A DNA stretch of 12,990 nt, from contig JAFMJM010000046.1 in NCBI GenBank assembly GCA_017853455.1, positions 1 to 12,990 of the forward strand. Direction: 5' to 3'. This stretch comes from Acidimicrobiia bacterium. GTDB taxonomy: Bacteria > Actinomycetota > Acidimicrobiia > IMCC26256 > PALSA-555. A model generated the notes under the pieces. The model was not told where the DNA came from, did no database searches, and worked only from the letters and a program-made list of their open reading frames with translations. A program made the position numbers and the translations under genes. Positions 1 through 7,312 of the stretch are shown piece after piece; positions within the stretch are counted from its first letter, which is position 1, and every line of letters begins with the position of its first letter.

Positions 1-752
1 CACAGCCCGAGGACGACCCCGGCGATGGTGGCGTGCACCCCCGACTGCTGGAGGCACAGCCACAGGGCCAGGGCGGGCAGCACGTAGGCGATCGGGGAGC
101 CGACCCGGAGGCGCTGCAGGCCGAAGACGATCGCCACCACACCCACTGCCGCCAGGAGCCACCACCCGCGGACTCCTCCCGAGTAGAAGATCGCGATCAC
201 CACGATCGCGCCGACGTCGTCGACGATCGCCAGCGTCAGGAGGAACAGCACCAGCCGTCGGGGCACCCGACTCCCGAGCAGTGCGAGCACTCCGGTGGCG
301 AAGGCGATGTCGGTGGCCATCGGCACCGCCCAGCCGCGCAGTCCCGGACCGCTGGCGTTGATGGCCACGTAGATCAGGGCCGGGAGCACCATTCCACCGA
401 GTGCAGCGAGGACCGGCAATGCTGCGGCGCGCGGGTCGCGTAACTCGCCGCACACGAGCTCGCGCTTGATCTCGAGTCCGACGACGAAGAAGAACACCGT
501 CATCAGCCCGTCGGTGACCCAGTGCGCGCGGCTCAGGTCGAGGTCGAGTCCGGCGAACCCGAGGTCGAGGTGGTGGTGCCAGACGGACGCGTACGACGCG
601 CCGGCGACGTTCGCCCACACGAGGGCGGCGACGGTCGCGGCGAGGAGGACGACGGCACTGAGTGCCTCGACGGAGACGAACTCGTCACCGAAAGGAGGGA
701 GAGCCTTGCCAAAGGCGCGTGACGTGAACCCGCGCCTGTGGCCGTCGGTCAC
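1..752 (-). CDS. nhaA: NhaA family Na+/H+ antiporter (3' end cut by window edge)
   Basis: Secondary transporter of the inner membrane that exchanges Na+ (or Li+) for protons in pH and sodium homeostasis. About 250 residues are present; the C-terminal part lies beyond the left edge. The family signatures are clear: [20 protein letters not shown] at about 91-110, [10 protein letters not shown] at 145-154, and [10 protein letters not shown] at 174-183. Asp148, Asp178 and Asp179 align with the ion-binding Asp133, Asp163 and Asp164 of E. coli NhaA, so the visible half looks functional. The first membrane helix is about residues 31-49. The GTG start at 752 is chosen because it overlaps the TGA of the upstream F420-type gene in a GTGA, implying translational coupling. 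The N-terminal extension before helix 1 is about 15 residues longer than in E. coli, consistent with the +15 offset of the aspartates. Identity is very secure; a C-terminal fusion domain, as in some actinobacterial NhaA proteins, cannot be excluded. Confidence 0.95.
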   Translation of the reverse strand, partial: MTDGHRRGFTSRAFGKALPPFGDEFVSVEALSAVVLLAATVAALVWANVAGASYASVWHHHLDLGFAGLDLDLSRAHWVTDGLMTVFFFVVGLEIKRELVCGELRDPRAAALPVLAALGGMVLPALIYVAINASGPGLRGWAVPMATDIAFATGVLALLGSRVPRRLVLFLLTLAIVDDVGAIVVIAIFYSGGVRGWWLLAAVGVVAIVFGLQRLRVGSPIAYVLPALALWLCLQQSGVHATIAGVVLGL

Positions 753-1864
753 GTCGCCAGAACGCGGGGCTCGGGTGCGGCGAACTCGGGCCAGCGCTTG
801 CGCGACTTGATGGCCAGCTTCTTCATGAGCTCGATCGCGCCCGGGTCGTCGTCGCCGGGCCGGACCTCGATCAGGCCGGCGGCGACGAGGCCGTCCATGA
901 TCTCGCGCCCGGTGTCGGTGCGGACGATGGTCAGCGTCCAGTCGTTGAACGCGCCGATTCCGCCGGTGGAGATGTCGGCGTGCTCGGCCGCGAAGTCGGG
1001 GCACATCTTGCAGCCCTCACGCGTCCACTGGTGGCACTCCTTCAGCGGGATCTCGTGGTAGTCGCCGTTGTGCATCCAGATCTGGAACACGCCCTTGATG
1101 TTCATCTTCTTGATGTCGGCGCGCTTCAGGCCGTACTTGGCCTCGAAGAGCTCCTCGAAGATGGCGTCGTCGAACGTCTTGGAGCACAGCAGGCCGATGT
1201 TGAGGGCGAGCCGACGGGCGACCTTGCCGGCCTTGCGCTGCTTCATCGCGGCGGGCACCGACGACTGGCACGACATGCCGACGAGGGCGAGACGCTCGGC
1301 ACCGCTCTCGATCGCCTCGGCGTAGGCGAGCGTGTTGGCCGAGTAGGTGTAGCGGCTGCCGGCCGAGGCGAGGATGTCGTCGCGGGTGCGGGCCACGCCG
1401 GGTACGGCCTTCCAGGTGGAGCCGTCACCCTCGAGGTACGACACGAGGGCGGCGTCGATGATGTCGTGCTCGAGCGCGTAGAGGAGGATCGCCGACACGA
1501 GGCCACCGTCCTGGCCGGCCTCGTGGACCGTCGGGTCGGCCGCCCGGGCCAGCACGATGTCCTTGTAGATCCCGGCCGGCTCGTCGGGGGTGCGGACCCG
1601 GCCGAACATGAACTCGTCGATCTCGGGCTCCCAGGCCCGGAAGCGCGGGCAGGCCCGGGTGCACGAGGTGCAGCCCTTCTGGCCGTGGCTGCACTCGTCG
1701 GCGGCGCCGGGCTCGGTCTGGAACGGCTTGTAGACGCCGGCGTCGTCGCGGTAGCCCAGCACGTCGTGCGGGCAGGCGATGACGCAGCCGGCGCAGCCGG
1801 TGCACAGGCCGCTGGTGACCACCTCGTCGTGGAGGTGCTTCCACTGGAACTTCTCGGGAGCCAT
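749..1864 (-). CDS. Coenzyme F420 hydrogenase/dehydrogenase beta subunit (FrhB/FdhB-like) with two Fe-S motifs
   Basis: Probable flavin and iron-sulfur protein passing electrons between coenzyme F420 and another carrier such as ferredoxin; the partner is unknown. The protein is 371 aa. An N-terminal ferredoxin-like section carries [12 protein letters not shown] (Cys21, 24, 27, 31) and a second set, Cys58, 65, 68 and 72 (CTSCTRACP), suggesting two [4Fe-4S] clusters. It is followed by an FrhB N-domain signature ([16 protein letters not shown]) and the C-terminal FrhB domain with further cysteines (CHQW, CKMCPDF) and [10 protein letters not shown]. The ATG at 1864 gives a ferredoxin-like N-terminus; the frame stays open far upstream, but only as a shadow of copA. 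Its stop overlaps the nhaA start by 4 bases, so the two are probably co-translated. No hydrogenase alpha/gamma subunit lies nearby, so it is likely a stand-alone oxidoreductase. A related FrhB-like role (F420:ferredoxin, glutamate synthase or sulfite reductase partner) cannot be distinguished. Confidence 0.9.
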   Translation of the reverse strand: MAPEKFQWKHLHDEVVTSGLCTGCAGCVIACPHDVLGYRDDAGVYKPFQTEPGAADECSHGQKGCTSCTRACPRFRAWEPEIDEFMFGRVRTPDEPAGIYKDIVLARAADPTVHEAGQDGGLVSAILLYALEHDIIDAALVSYLEGDGSTWKAVPGVARTRDDILASAGSRYTYSANTLAYAEAIESGAERLALVGMSCQSSVPAAMKQRKAGKVARRLALNIGLLCSKTFDDAIFEELFEAKYGLKRADIKKMNIKGVFQIWMHNGDYHEIPLKECHQWTREGCKMCPDFAAEHADISTGGIGAFNDWTLTIVRTDTGREIMDGLVAAGLIEVRPGDDDPGAIELMKKLAIKSRKRWPEFAAPEPRVLAT

Positions 1865-1872
1865 TGGGGCAT

Positions 1873-1907
1873 TCTCGCACGGTCCCGGCCCGGACGGGAA
1901 TGCGAGA
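1873..1907. promoter_or_regulatory. Dyad in the divergent F420-oxidoreductase/copA promoter region
   Basis: The 84-base gap between the two divergent genes contains TCTCGCA (1873-1879) and its reverse complement TGCGAGA (1901-1907). An inner TCCCG/CGGGA pair (1883-1887 and 1895-1899) is offset by one base. Read outward, each arm starts an extended -10-like string: TGCGAGAAT on the minus strand, 5 nt before the ATG at 1864, and TGCGAGACT on the plus strand, about 40 nt before copA. It could be two back-to-back promoters, a repressor operator, or both. It does not resemble the CsoR or CueR consensus that I know. Confidence 0.4.
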
Positions 1908-1934
1908 CTGTCGACGTGGGCACCGGCGCCTACC

Positions 1935-1940
1935 GGAGGG
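1935..1940 (+). promoter_or_regulatory. Ribosome binding site of copA that fixes its GTG start
   Basis: GGAGGG lies 8 nt before the GTG at 1949. The reading frame stays open for almost 1 kb upstream, but that part is antisense to the F420-type gene, so this Shine-Dalgarno is the main evidence for the start. Confidence 0.75.
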
Positions 1941-1948
1941 AGCCCACC

Positions 1949-4237
1949 GTGAGCGACCACCCGAACCACCACCCCACCCCGACCGACCCCCCGACGGCCT
2001 CCCTGGCCGGATCCGGGACCGACGTCGGCGTCCTGGAGCGCTGCGACCTGCCCGTCGAGGGCATGTCGTGCGCCTCGTGCGCCGCCCGGATCGAGAAGCG
2101 CCTGTCGGGCCTCCCCGGCGTGGCCGCGGCCAACGTCAACTTCGGCACCCACCGGGCGACGGTCACCTTCGACCCCCACGCCGCCCACCGCCACGACTTC
2201 GTGACGGCCATCACCGACCTCGGGTACGCCGTCCCGGCCGACGCGCCCGGCCACGACCACGGCACCCCGGCCGACGAGTTGGCGGCGGTGGTGCCGAGGC
2301 TGGTGGTGGCCGCGGTGCTGACCGTCCCGCTGGTGGCGATCTCGATGGTCCCCGGCCTCGACTTCTCCGGCTGGCAGTGGGTGGCGCTCGCCCTGGCGAC
2401 CCCGGTCGTCACGTGGTGCGCCTGGCCGTTCCACCGGATGACCCTCAAGGGCCTCCGGCACGGTCAGACCAGCATGGACACCCTGGTCAGCCTCGGCACG
2501 GTCTCGGCCTACGTGTGGTCGATCGTCGCCCTCGTGGCGTTCGACGCCGGGTCCGGCGGCATGAGCGGGATGGCGATGGGGGGCGGCTCGGGCGACGGTG
2601 GTCACCACGTCTACTTCGAGACGGCCGCCGCCATCATCACGCTGCTCCTCCTCGGGCGCTTCTTCGAGGCGCGGGCGCGCAACCGGTCGGGTGCCGCGCT
2701 GCGGGCGCTGCTCGAACTCGGAGCGAAGACCGCCCGGCTCGAGAACGGCGACGAGATCCCCGTGGCGTCGCTGCAGGTCGGCGACCGGTTCGTGGTGCGC
2801 CCGGGAGAGAAGGTCGCCACCGACGGCCGGGTCGTCGACGGCGCGTCGGCGGTCGACGTCTCGATGCTCACCGGGGAGCCGGTGCCGGTCGACGTCGGTC
2901 CGGGCGACACCGTCTACGGCGCGACCGTCAACGCCTCCGGTCGGCTCGTGGTGGAGGCGACGCTGGTCGGTGCCGACACCGCCCTCGCCCAGATCGCCCG
3001 CCTGGTCGAGGAGGCCCAGGGTGCCAAGGCCCCGGTGCAGCGCCTCGCCGACCGGATCGCCGCCGTGTTCGTCCCGGTGGTGCTCGTGGTGGCGGTCGGC
3101 ACGCTCGCGGTCTGGCTGCTCACCGGCGCCACGGCCGACGCCGCGTTCACCGCCGCGGTGGCGGTGCTGATCATCGCCTGCCCGTGCGCCCTCGGTCTGG
3201 CCACGCCCACCGCGATCCTCGTGGGCACCGGTCGGGGCGCGCAGCTCGGCATCGTCATCCGCGGCGGTGACGTGCTCGAGCAGACGCGCACCGTCGACAC
3301 GATCGTGCTCGACAAGACCGGCACCATCACCACGGGTCGCATGACGCTCGTCGACGTGGTCGCGGCACCGGGGGTCGACCCGACGACGGTGCTGGCGCGC
3401 GCGGCGGCGGTCGAGAACGCCTCGGAGCACCCGATCGCCCGCGCCGTGGTCGTCGGGGCCGGCGAGCGGGGTGCAGCGGTCGGTCCGGTCGCGGCGTTCC
3501 GCTCCGAGGCCGGGCTCGGGGTCGAGGGCTCCGTCGACGGGATCGTGGTGCGGGTGGGCCGTCCGGCCTGGGTCGGTGACCTCGCCCCGGCGCTGGCCGA
3601 CGCCGCGGCCGCCGCCGAGGCGCACGGCGCCACCGTGGTCTTCGCCGGCTGGGACGGCGCGGTGCAGGGCGTGCTGGTGGTGGCCGACTCGGTGAAGCCG
3701 ACCTCGGTGGCCGCGGTGCGGGCGCTCCACGACCTGGGGCTCACCGTGGTCATGGTCACCGGCGATCGCCGGGCGGCCGCCGAGACGGTGGCGGCCGAGG
3801 TGGGCATCGACCGGGTGGTGGCCGAGGCCCTGCCGGGCGACAAGGTCGACGTCGTGGCCGCGTTGCAGGCCGACGACCACCGGGTCGCGGTGGTGGGCGA
3901 CGGCGTGAACGACGCGCCGGCGCTCGCCCGGGCCGACCTCGGAGTCGCCATCGGCACCGGCACCGACGTGGCGATCGAGGCCTCCGACCTCACGCTGGTG
4001 TCGGGCGACCTGCGGGCCGCCGCCGACGCCATCGCCCTGTCCCGGCGCACCCTCGCCACCATCAAGGGCAACCTGTTCTGGGCCTTCGCCTACAACGTGG
4101 CGGCGATCCCGCTGGCGGCGCTGGGCCTGCTCGACCCGGTCATCGCGGCGGCGGCGATGGGGTTCTCGTCGGTGTTCGTGGTGTCGAACTCGCTGCGGCT
4201 GCGGCGGTTCCGCGGGTCGCGCAGCCCACGGAGTTGA
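1949..4237 (+). CDS. copA: Copper-type P1B ATPase (CopA-like heavy-metal exporter)
   Basis: ATP-driven inner-membrane pump, most likely exporting Cu(I). The protein is 762 aa. It begins with a His-rich tail (DHPNHHPT), then one heavy-metal-associated domain with GMSCASC (Cys41, Cys44). The P-type core follows: TGE (308-310) in the actuator domain, the membrane CPC motif (411-413) typical of copper/silver pumps, DKTGT with phosphorylated Asp455, the HP pair in the nucleotide domain (His494-Pro495), and GDGVNDAP (650-657). C-terminal helices with [10 protein letters not shown] also fit P1B-1 pumps. A loop of about 20 residues near 199-219 is rich in Gly, Met and His ([10 protein letters not shown], then GGHH) and may load or release metal outside the membrane. 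The GTG at 1949 has a strong GGAGGG. No copper chaperone or CsoR/CueR regulator is adjacent. The family is certain; Cu(I) versus Ag(I) preference is inferred. Confidence 0.95.
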   Translation: MSDHPNHHPTPTDPPTASLAGSGTDVGVLERCDLPVEGMSCASCAARIEKRLSGLPGVAAANVNFGTHRATVTFDPHAAHRHDFVTAITDLGYAVPADAPGHDHGTPADELAAVVPRLVVAAVLTVPLVAISMVPGLDFSGWQWVALALATPVVTWCAWPFHRMTLKGLRHGQTSMDTLVSLGTVSAYVWSIVALVAFDAGSGGMSGMAMGGGSGDGGHHVYFETAAAIITLLLLGRFFEARARNRSGAALRALLELGAKTARLENGDEIPVASLQVGDRFVVRPGEKVATDGRVVDGASAVDVSMLTGEPVPVDVGPGDTVYGATVNASGRLVVEATLVGADTALAQIARLVEEAQGAKAPVQRLADRIAAVFVPVVLVVAVGTLAVWLLTGATADAAFTAAVAVLIIACPCALGLATPTAILVGTGRGAQLGIVIRGGDVLEQTRTVDTIVLDKTGTITTGRMTLVDVVAAPGVDPTTVLARAAAVENASEHPIARAVVVGAGERGAAVGPVAAFRSEAGLGVEGSVDGIVVRVGRPAWVGDLAPALADAAAAAEAHGATVVFAGWDGAVQGVLVVADSVKPTSVAAVRALHDLGLTVVMVTGDRRAAAETVAAEVGIDRVVAEALPGDKVDVVAALQADDHRVAVVGDGVNDAPALARADLGVAIGTGTDVAIEASDLTLVSGDLRAAADAIALSRRTLATIKGNLFWAFAYNVAAIPLAALGLLDPVIAAAAMGFSSVFVVSNSLRLRRFRGSRSPRS

Positions 4238-4263
4238 GCCCCGGCCCCCGTCGACGCCGACGG

Positions 4264-4269
4264 TACGCT
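4264..4269 (+). promoter_or_regulatory. Candidate -10 box of metF
   Basis: TACGCT sits in the 55-base gap between copA and metF and fits the TA(G/C)(G/C)NT pattern seen elsewhere in the window. It would give a leader of about 17 nt containing the AGGAAAGG ribosome binding site at 4280-4287. No clear -35 box is visible. Confidence 0.4.
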
Positions 4270-4292
4270 CGGGCGCCCCAGGAAAGGCGTGC

Positions 4293-5153
4293 ATGACCCG
4301 GATCCCCGATCTTCTGCGGCGCGGGCCGTCGACCTCGTTCGAGTTCTTCCCGCCGCGCACCCCCGAGGCCGAAACCGTCCTCGAGGAGACCCTGGTCGCG
4401 CTCGCCCCGCTCGCCCCGACGTTCGTGTCGGTCACCTACGGCGCGGGCGGCACGACGCGCGAGCGCACCCACGACCTCGTGGTGCGGATCAACGCGCTGC
4501 CCGGGATGACGGCCATGGCGCACCTCACCTGCGTCGGGCACACCCGGGCCGAGCTCGAGGCCATCGTCACCCGCTACCGCGACGAGGGGATCACCAACAT
4601 CCTGGCCCTCGGCGGCGACCCGCCCGCCGACGCCGACGTCGCCCCCGGCGAGCTCGAGCACGCCATCGAGCTGGTGCGGCTCATCCGCCAGGTCGGCGAC
4701 GTCGCGATCGGCGTGGCCGCCTTCCCCGAGCCGCACCCCCGCTCACCCGACCTCGCCACCGACCGCCGCTTCACCGCCGAGAAGCTCGCCGAAGCCGACT
4801 TCGCGATCACCCAGTTCTTCTTCGAGGCCCACCACTACTTCGACCTGGTGGCGGCGCTCGCCGACCTCGGCGTCGACCGGCCCGTCGTGCCGGGGATCAT
4901 GCCGGTGCAGAGCCTCGCCGCCATCAAGCGGATGACCGCGATGCAGGGCTCCGAGTTCCCGACCTGGCTCGAGGCGAAGCTCCACGCCGTGGGCGACGAC
5001 CCCGAGGCGGTGCGCCGCGTCGGCATCGAGGAAGCCACCCGCCTGTGCCGCGAGCTGCTCGACGGTGGGGCTCCGGGCCTGCACTTCTACACCCTCAACC
5101 GCTCGCCCGCGACCCGCGAGATCGCCACCAACCTCGGCCTCGCCACGGTCTGA
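4293..5153 (+). CDS. metF: Methylenetetrahydrofolate reductase
   Basis: Cytosolic flavoenzyme reducing 5,10-methylene-THF to 5-methyl-THF, the methyl donor for methionine synthesis. At 286 aa it matches the bacterial MetF length, with no regulatory C-terminal domain. Visible motifs: SFEFFPPRTPEAE at 15-27, with Glu17 matching catalytic Glu28 of E. coli; FVSVTYGAGG at 44-53; HLTCVGHT at 77-84; ILALGGDPP at 103-111, with Asp109 matching FAD-contacting Asp120; and ITQFFFEAHHYF. The ATG at 4293 has AGGAAAGG ending 5 nt upstream. The usual LRGD string is LGGD here, so an Arg is replaced by Gly next to the flavin site. It follows copA by 55 bases on the same strand but seems to have its own promoter and is functionally unrelated to it. 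A strong GC hairpin follows the gene. Some MetF proteins in high-GC bacteria may use carriers other than NADH; the sequence does not decide this. Confidence 0.95.
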   Translation: MTRIPDLLRRGPSTSFEFFPPRTPEAETVLEETLVALAPLAPTFVSVTYGAGGTTRERTHDLVVRINALPGMTAMAHLTCVGHTRAELEAIVTRYRDEGITNILALGGDPPADADVAPGELEHAIELVRLIRQVGDVAIGVAAFPEPHPRSPDLATDRRFTAEKLAEADFAITQFFFEAHHYFDLVAALADLGVDRPVVPGIMPVQSLAAIKRMTAMQGSEFPTWLEAKLHAVGDDPEAVRRVGIEEATRLCRELLDGGAPGLHFYTLNRSPATREIATNLGLATV

Positions 5154-5170
5154 CGGCCGCGGCGGCCGGC

Positions 5171-5218
5171 CCACGGCGCGACGCCGCCCCCGGCCGGAGC
5201 CGGGGGCGGGAGCCGTGG
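5171..5218. terminator. GC-rich hairpin between metF and tRNA-Ser(CGA)
   Basis: The core stem is 11 perfect pairs (5184-5194 with 5199-5209) around a CGGA loop. An outer CCACGGC/GCCGTGG pair (5171-5177 and 5212-5218) lengthens it. It lies just past metF on the plus strand and just past the tRNA 3' end on the minus strand, so it probably ends transcripts from both sides. There is no T-tract, as is common in actinobacteria. Confidence 0.65.
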
Positions 5219-5222
5219 TCGA

Positions 5223-5314
5223 TGGCGGAGGAAGTGGGATTTGAACCCACGGTGCCCCTTGCGAGGCACAACGGTTTTCGAGACCGCCCCGTTCGGCCGC
5301 TCCGGCATTCCTCC
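5223..5314 (-). tRNA. tRNA-Ser(CGA), CCA encoded
   Basis: Full cloverleaf on the minus strand. The acceptor stem is GGAGGAA/TTCCTCC, the D-arm contains AGCGGCCGAA, and the anticodon loop CTCGAAA has CGA at 5278-5280, decoding UCG. A long variable arm (GTGCC/GGCAC stem) is the hallmark of a class II tRNA such as serine. The T-arm is GTGGGTTCAAATCCCAC, the discriminator is G, and CCA is encoded at 5223-5225. It lies downstream of tadA on the same strand, after an 81-base gap with its own -10 box. It is not a TadA substrate, since its wobble base is C. Confidence 0.97.
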
Positions 5315-5321
5315 GTCGACC

Positions 5322-5327
5322 ATCCTA
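5322..5327 (-). promoter_or_regulatory. Candidate -10 box of tRNA-Ser(CGA)
   Basis: TAGGAT on the minus strand ends 7 nt before the first base of the tRNA, so transcription would begin at or one base before the mature 5' end. The rest of the gap to tadA (5328-5395) is GC-rich with short self-complementary runs; I see no other clear element. Confidence 0.5.
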
Positions 5328-5395
5328 CGGGATCGGTCCCGCCGGTCTCCGGGTGGGAGCGGGCCGGGCGGCCGGGGCCCACGGCGCGGCCGGGC

Positions 5396-5875
5396 TCAGC
5401 GGCGGTCGGCGAAGAAGTCCTGGAGCAGCGCGGCCGCCTCGGCGGCGCGGACGCCGTCGACCACGGCACACCCGTGGTTGAGCCGGGGGTCGGAACCGAA
5501 GTGGTACAGGCTCCCGAGCGCTCCGGCCTTCGGGTCGGCGGCCCCGAACGCCACCACCGGGATCCGGGCCGCGAGGGTGGCCCCGGCGCACATGGGGCAC
5601 GGCTCGAGGGTGACCACCAGCACGTGGCCGTCGAGCCGCCACGACCCGGTGGCCGCGGCGGCGTCGCGCAGGGCCAGCACCTCGGCGTGGGCGGTCGGGT
5701 CGCCGGTCCGCTCGCGTTCGTTGTGCCGACGCGCGATCACGGCGCCGTCGGCGGTCCGCACCACGACCGCGCCGATGGGCACGTCGCCGTGGTCGGTCGC
5801 GGCGCGGGCCTCCTCGAGGGCGATGCCCATCCAGGCGTCGAGCGCCGCCGGGTCGAGCGGGGGACGGTCGGCCAC
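5396..5875 (-). CDS. tadA: tRNA-specific adenosine deaminase TadA
   Basis: Zinc hydrolase converting wobble A34 to inosine in tRNA-Arg(ACG), needed to read CGN arginine codons. The 159 aa length fits the family. Motifs: VPIGAVVV at 32-39, TAHAE with zinc ligand His63 and proton-shuttling Glu65, PCPMCAGA with zinc ligands Cys93 and Cys96, and a C-terminal LLQDFFADRR like the substrate-contacting end of E. coli TadA. The GTG at 5875 is chosen over the in-frame ATG 15 codons later because the ATG would cut into helix 1 (AWMGIALEEA). Longer upstream reading runs into the SDR gene. It starts 13 bases after the SDR stop, so the two probably share a transcript. In several actinobacteria tadA lies near serine tRNA genes, as it does here. 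Guanine or cytosine deaminases share the fold, but the length and C-terminus favour TadA. Confidence 0.93.
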   Translation of the reverse strand: MADRPPLDPAALDAWMGIALEEARAATDHGDVPIGAVVVRTADGAVIARRHNERERTGDPTAHAEVLALRDAAAATGSWRLDGHVLVVTLEPCPMCAGATLAARIPVVAFGAADPKAGALGSLYHFGSDPRLNHGCAVVDGVRAAEAAALLQDFFADRR

Positions 5876-5888
5876 CGTGGGACCCCGG

Positions 5889-6686
5889 TCAGTCGCCGAG
5901 CGGCATGTACTCCTGGCCGCCGACGGCGGTGACCCCACCGTCGACCACCAGGACCGCGCCGTGCACGAACGAGGCGTCGTCGGAGAGCAGGAACCGCACG
6001 AGTCGGGCGACCTCCTCGGGGCGGCCCAGCCGACCGAGCGGCGCCTTGCGCTCGAACGCCGCGCGCACCTCGGGCTGGCCCTCGACGACCGGGAGGAACA
6101 TCGGCGTCTCGATGTAGCCGGGACTCACGGCGTTGACCCGGATGCCTTCCACGCCGAGCCGCGGCGCGAGGGAGCGGGTGAGCCCGATCAGGGCGTGCTT
6201 CGACGACGTGTAGGCGGGGATGTTGCCGTGGCCGATGAGCCCCTCGATCGACGAGATGCCGACGACCGCCGAGCCGGGGTTGGCGGCCTTGAGCGCCGGC
6301 AGCAGCGCCCGCACCAGCACGGCTTCGGCGCGCAGGTTGACTGCCAGCACGGCGTCGAACTCCTCCGCCGACAGCGGATCGGCGAAGCCACCCGCGGGCA
6401 CGCCGGCCGCGTGCACCAGCCCGCCCACGCCGCCGAGCTCGGCGATCGTGGCGGCCACCGCGGCGTCGATGGCGGCGCCGTCGGTGACGTCGATCCCGCA
6501 CGAGAACGTGGGCACCCCGAGCGCGGCGCACTGGGCCGCGGTCTCGGCCGCGCCGTCGGCGTTGCGGTCCCAGGCCGCGATCGGGCGTCCGACCTCGGCG
6601 AGGGCGCGGCAGGTCTCGCGGCCGATGCCGGAGCCGCCGCCGGTGACGACGACGGGGGTGGAGGGGGAGGACAGCGGTCCGGCCAT
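5889..6686 (-). CDS. Short-chain dehydrogenase/reductase (SDR), probably NAD(H)-dependent
   Basis: Classical SDR of 265 aa; substrate unknown. The Rossmann motif TGGGSGIG is at 15-22. Asp40 at the end of strand 2 (AWDRN) favours NAD(H) over NADP(H). A cofactor-domain Asp66 (IDVTD) is present, and the usual NNAG is HAAG (92-95). The catalytic set is Asn117, Ser146, Tyr159 and Lys163 (YTSSK), and the family's PGYIETPM string follows. The C-terminal FLLSDDASFVHGAVLVVDGG is typical of 3-oxoacyl-ACP reductase-like and 3-hydroxyacyl or alcohol dehydrogenase SDRs. The ATG at 6686 has a good GAGGAG (6693-6698) six bases upstream; the longer open frame upstream is antisense to the lipoprotein gene. 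It is upstream of tadA with a 13-base gap, and divergent from the lipoprotein gene across a 64-base gap holding a perfect palindrome. A FabG-like role is possible, but no fatty-acid gene is nearby. Confidence 0.92.
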   Translation of the reverse strand: MAGPLSSPSTPVVVTGGGSGIGRETCRALAEVGRPIAAWDRNADGAAETAAQCAALGVPTFSCGIDVTDGAAIDAAVAATIAELGGVGGLVHAAGVPAGGFADPLSAEEFDAVLAVNLRAEAVLVRALLPALKAANPGSAVVGISSIEGLIGHGNIPAYTSSKHALIGLTRSLAPRLGVEGIRVNAVSPGYIETPMFLPVVEGQPEVRAAFERKAPLGRLGRPEEVARLVRFLLSDDASFVHGAVLVVDGGVTAVGGQEYMPLGD

Positions 6687-6711
6687 GGGGTGCTCCTCGG
6701 TGGGGCGGGGT

Positions 6712-6727
6712 GACCGCGGCCGCGGTC
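6712..6727. promoter_or_regulatory. Perfect 16-bp palindrome between the SDR and lipoprotein genes
   Basis: GACCGCGGCCGCGGTC is its own reverse complement. It lies in the 64-base divergent gap, about 24-39 bases upstream of the start expected from the TACCAT box, i.e. over the -35 region of the lipoprotein promoter. Good candidate for a dimeric regulator site controlling one or both genes. Confidence 0.45.
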
Positions 6728-6738
6728 GGCGGTGTCCG

Positions 6739-6744
6739 TACCAT
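6739..6744 (+). promoter_or_regulatory. Candidate -10 box of the META lipoprotein gene (leaderless)
   Basis: TACCAT, then exactly 6 nt, then the ATG. Spacing puts transcription start at the A of the ATG, so the mRNA would have no leader; no Shine-Dalgarno is present, consistent with this. Confidence 0.5.
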
Positions 6745-6750
6745 AGGCCG

Positions 6751-7197
6751 ATGACGCGCCGTCGCAACCGGGTGACCACCACCGCCGTGCTCGCGGCGTG
6801 CCTCCTCGCCGTCGTCCTGACCGCCTGCGGCGGTGGTGGCGGGGGCGACGCCCGCCACGCCGCCATGACGGCGCCCACCGGACGATGGGTGCTCGACCTG
6901 GGCGCCAGCGAATCTCCCGACTTCGGGTTCCCGGTGACCGTCGACGCCACCTTCGCCGATGGCCGGGTCAGCGGGATCGGCGGGTGCAACCGCTACAACG
7001 CCGACGTCACCACCACCGCCGGGGGTGGGCTCACCGTCGGGGAGATCGCCACCACGAAGATGATGTGCACCCCGGAGAACCAGGGCGTCGAGAGCGACTA
7101 CCTGCGGCGTCTCGCCGCCGCCGAGTCGTTCTCCGTCGACGCCGGCACGTTGACGATCACCAACACCGAGGGAGCCGACCTCGTCCTCCGTCGCTGA
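6751..7197 (+). CDS. META-domain (HslJ-like) lipoprotein
   Basis: Predicted exported lipoprotein of 148 aa. Residues 1-26 form a signal peptide: a basic N-terminus (TRRRNR), a hydrophobic core, and a lipobox LTAC with the lipidated Cys at 26. Six glycines (27-32) form a flexible linker. The rest is one META domain: GRWVLDLG at 44-51, the signature GCNRY at 78-82, TTKMMC at 101-106, and a final TLTITNTEGADLVLRR. Cys79 and Cys106 might pair. META domains occur in E. coli HslJ, linked to novobiocin resistance, and in secreted proteins; the molecular role is unclear. The ATG is supported by its signal peptide and a leaderless -10 box. It is followed closely on the same strand by the membrane protein frame and may be translationally linked to it. 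Classification is firm, function unknown. Confidence 0.88.
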   Translation: MTRRRNRVTTTAVLAACLLAVVLTACGGGGGGDARHAAMTAPTGRWVLDLGASESPDFGFPVTVDATFADGRVSGIGGCNRYNADVTTTAGGGLTVGEIATTKMMCTPENQGVESDYLRRLAAAESFSVDAGTLTITNTEGADLVLRR

Positions 7198-7312
7198 ACC
7201 GGGTCGCCGGCGGATCGACCCCGGGCACGCCTACCTCGGCGCCTCGGCGGTCCTGCTCGCGCTGCTCGCCGTCCACACCGCCAACCACCTCTGGACCGAC
7301 CTCGACTTCTGG

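Noticed and set aside
33..443. Plus-strand open frame opposite nhaA
   Set aside because: Gln/His/Arg-rich antisense shadow; the minus strand encodes unmistakable NhaA motifs.
980..1948. Upstream extension of the copper ATPase frame (over 320 more residues)
   Set aside because: It is antisense to the well-supported F420-type gene, and its residues show no relation to P-type ATPases. GGAGGG with GTG at 1949 gives a normal CopA N-terminus.
1865..4435. Minus-strand open frame running through copA into the F420-type gene (1228 aa in total)
   Set aside because: Low-complexity Arg/His/Gly/Asp translation typical of the antisense of a GC-rich gene. Only the part from the ATG at 1864 has family motifs.
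4289..5932. 547-residue plus-strand frame over metF, a tRNA and tadA
   Set aside because: It crosses a tRNA gene and two supported genes, and its translation is low-complexity.
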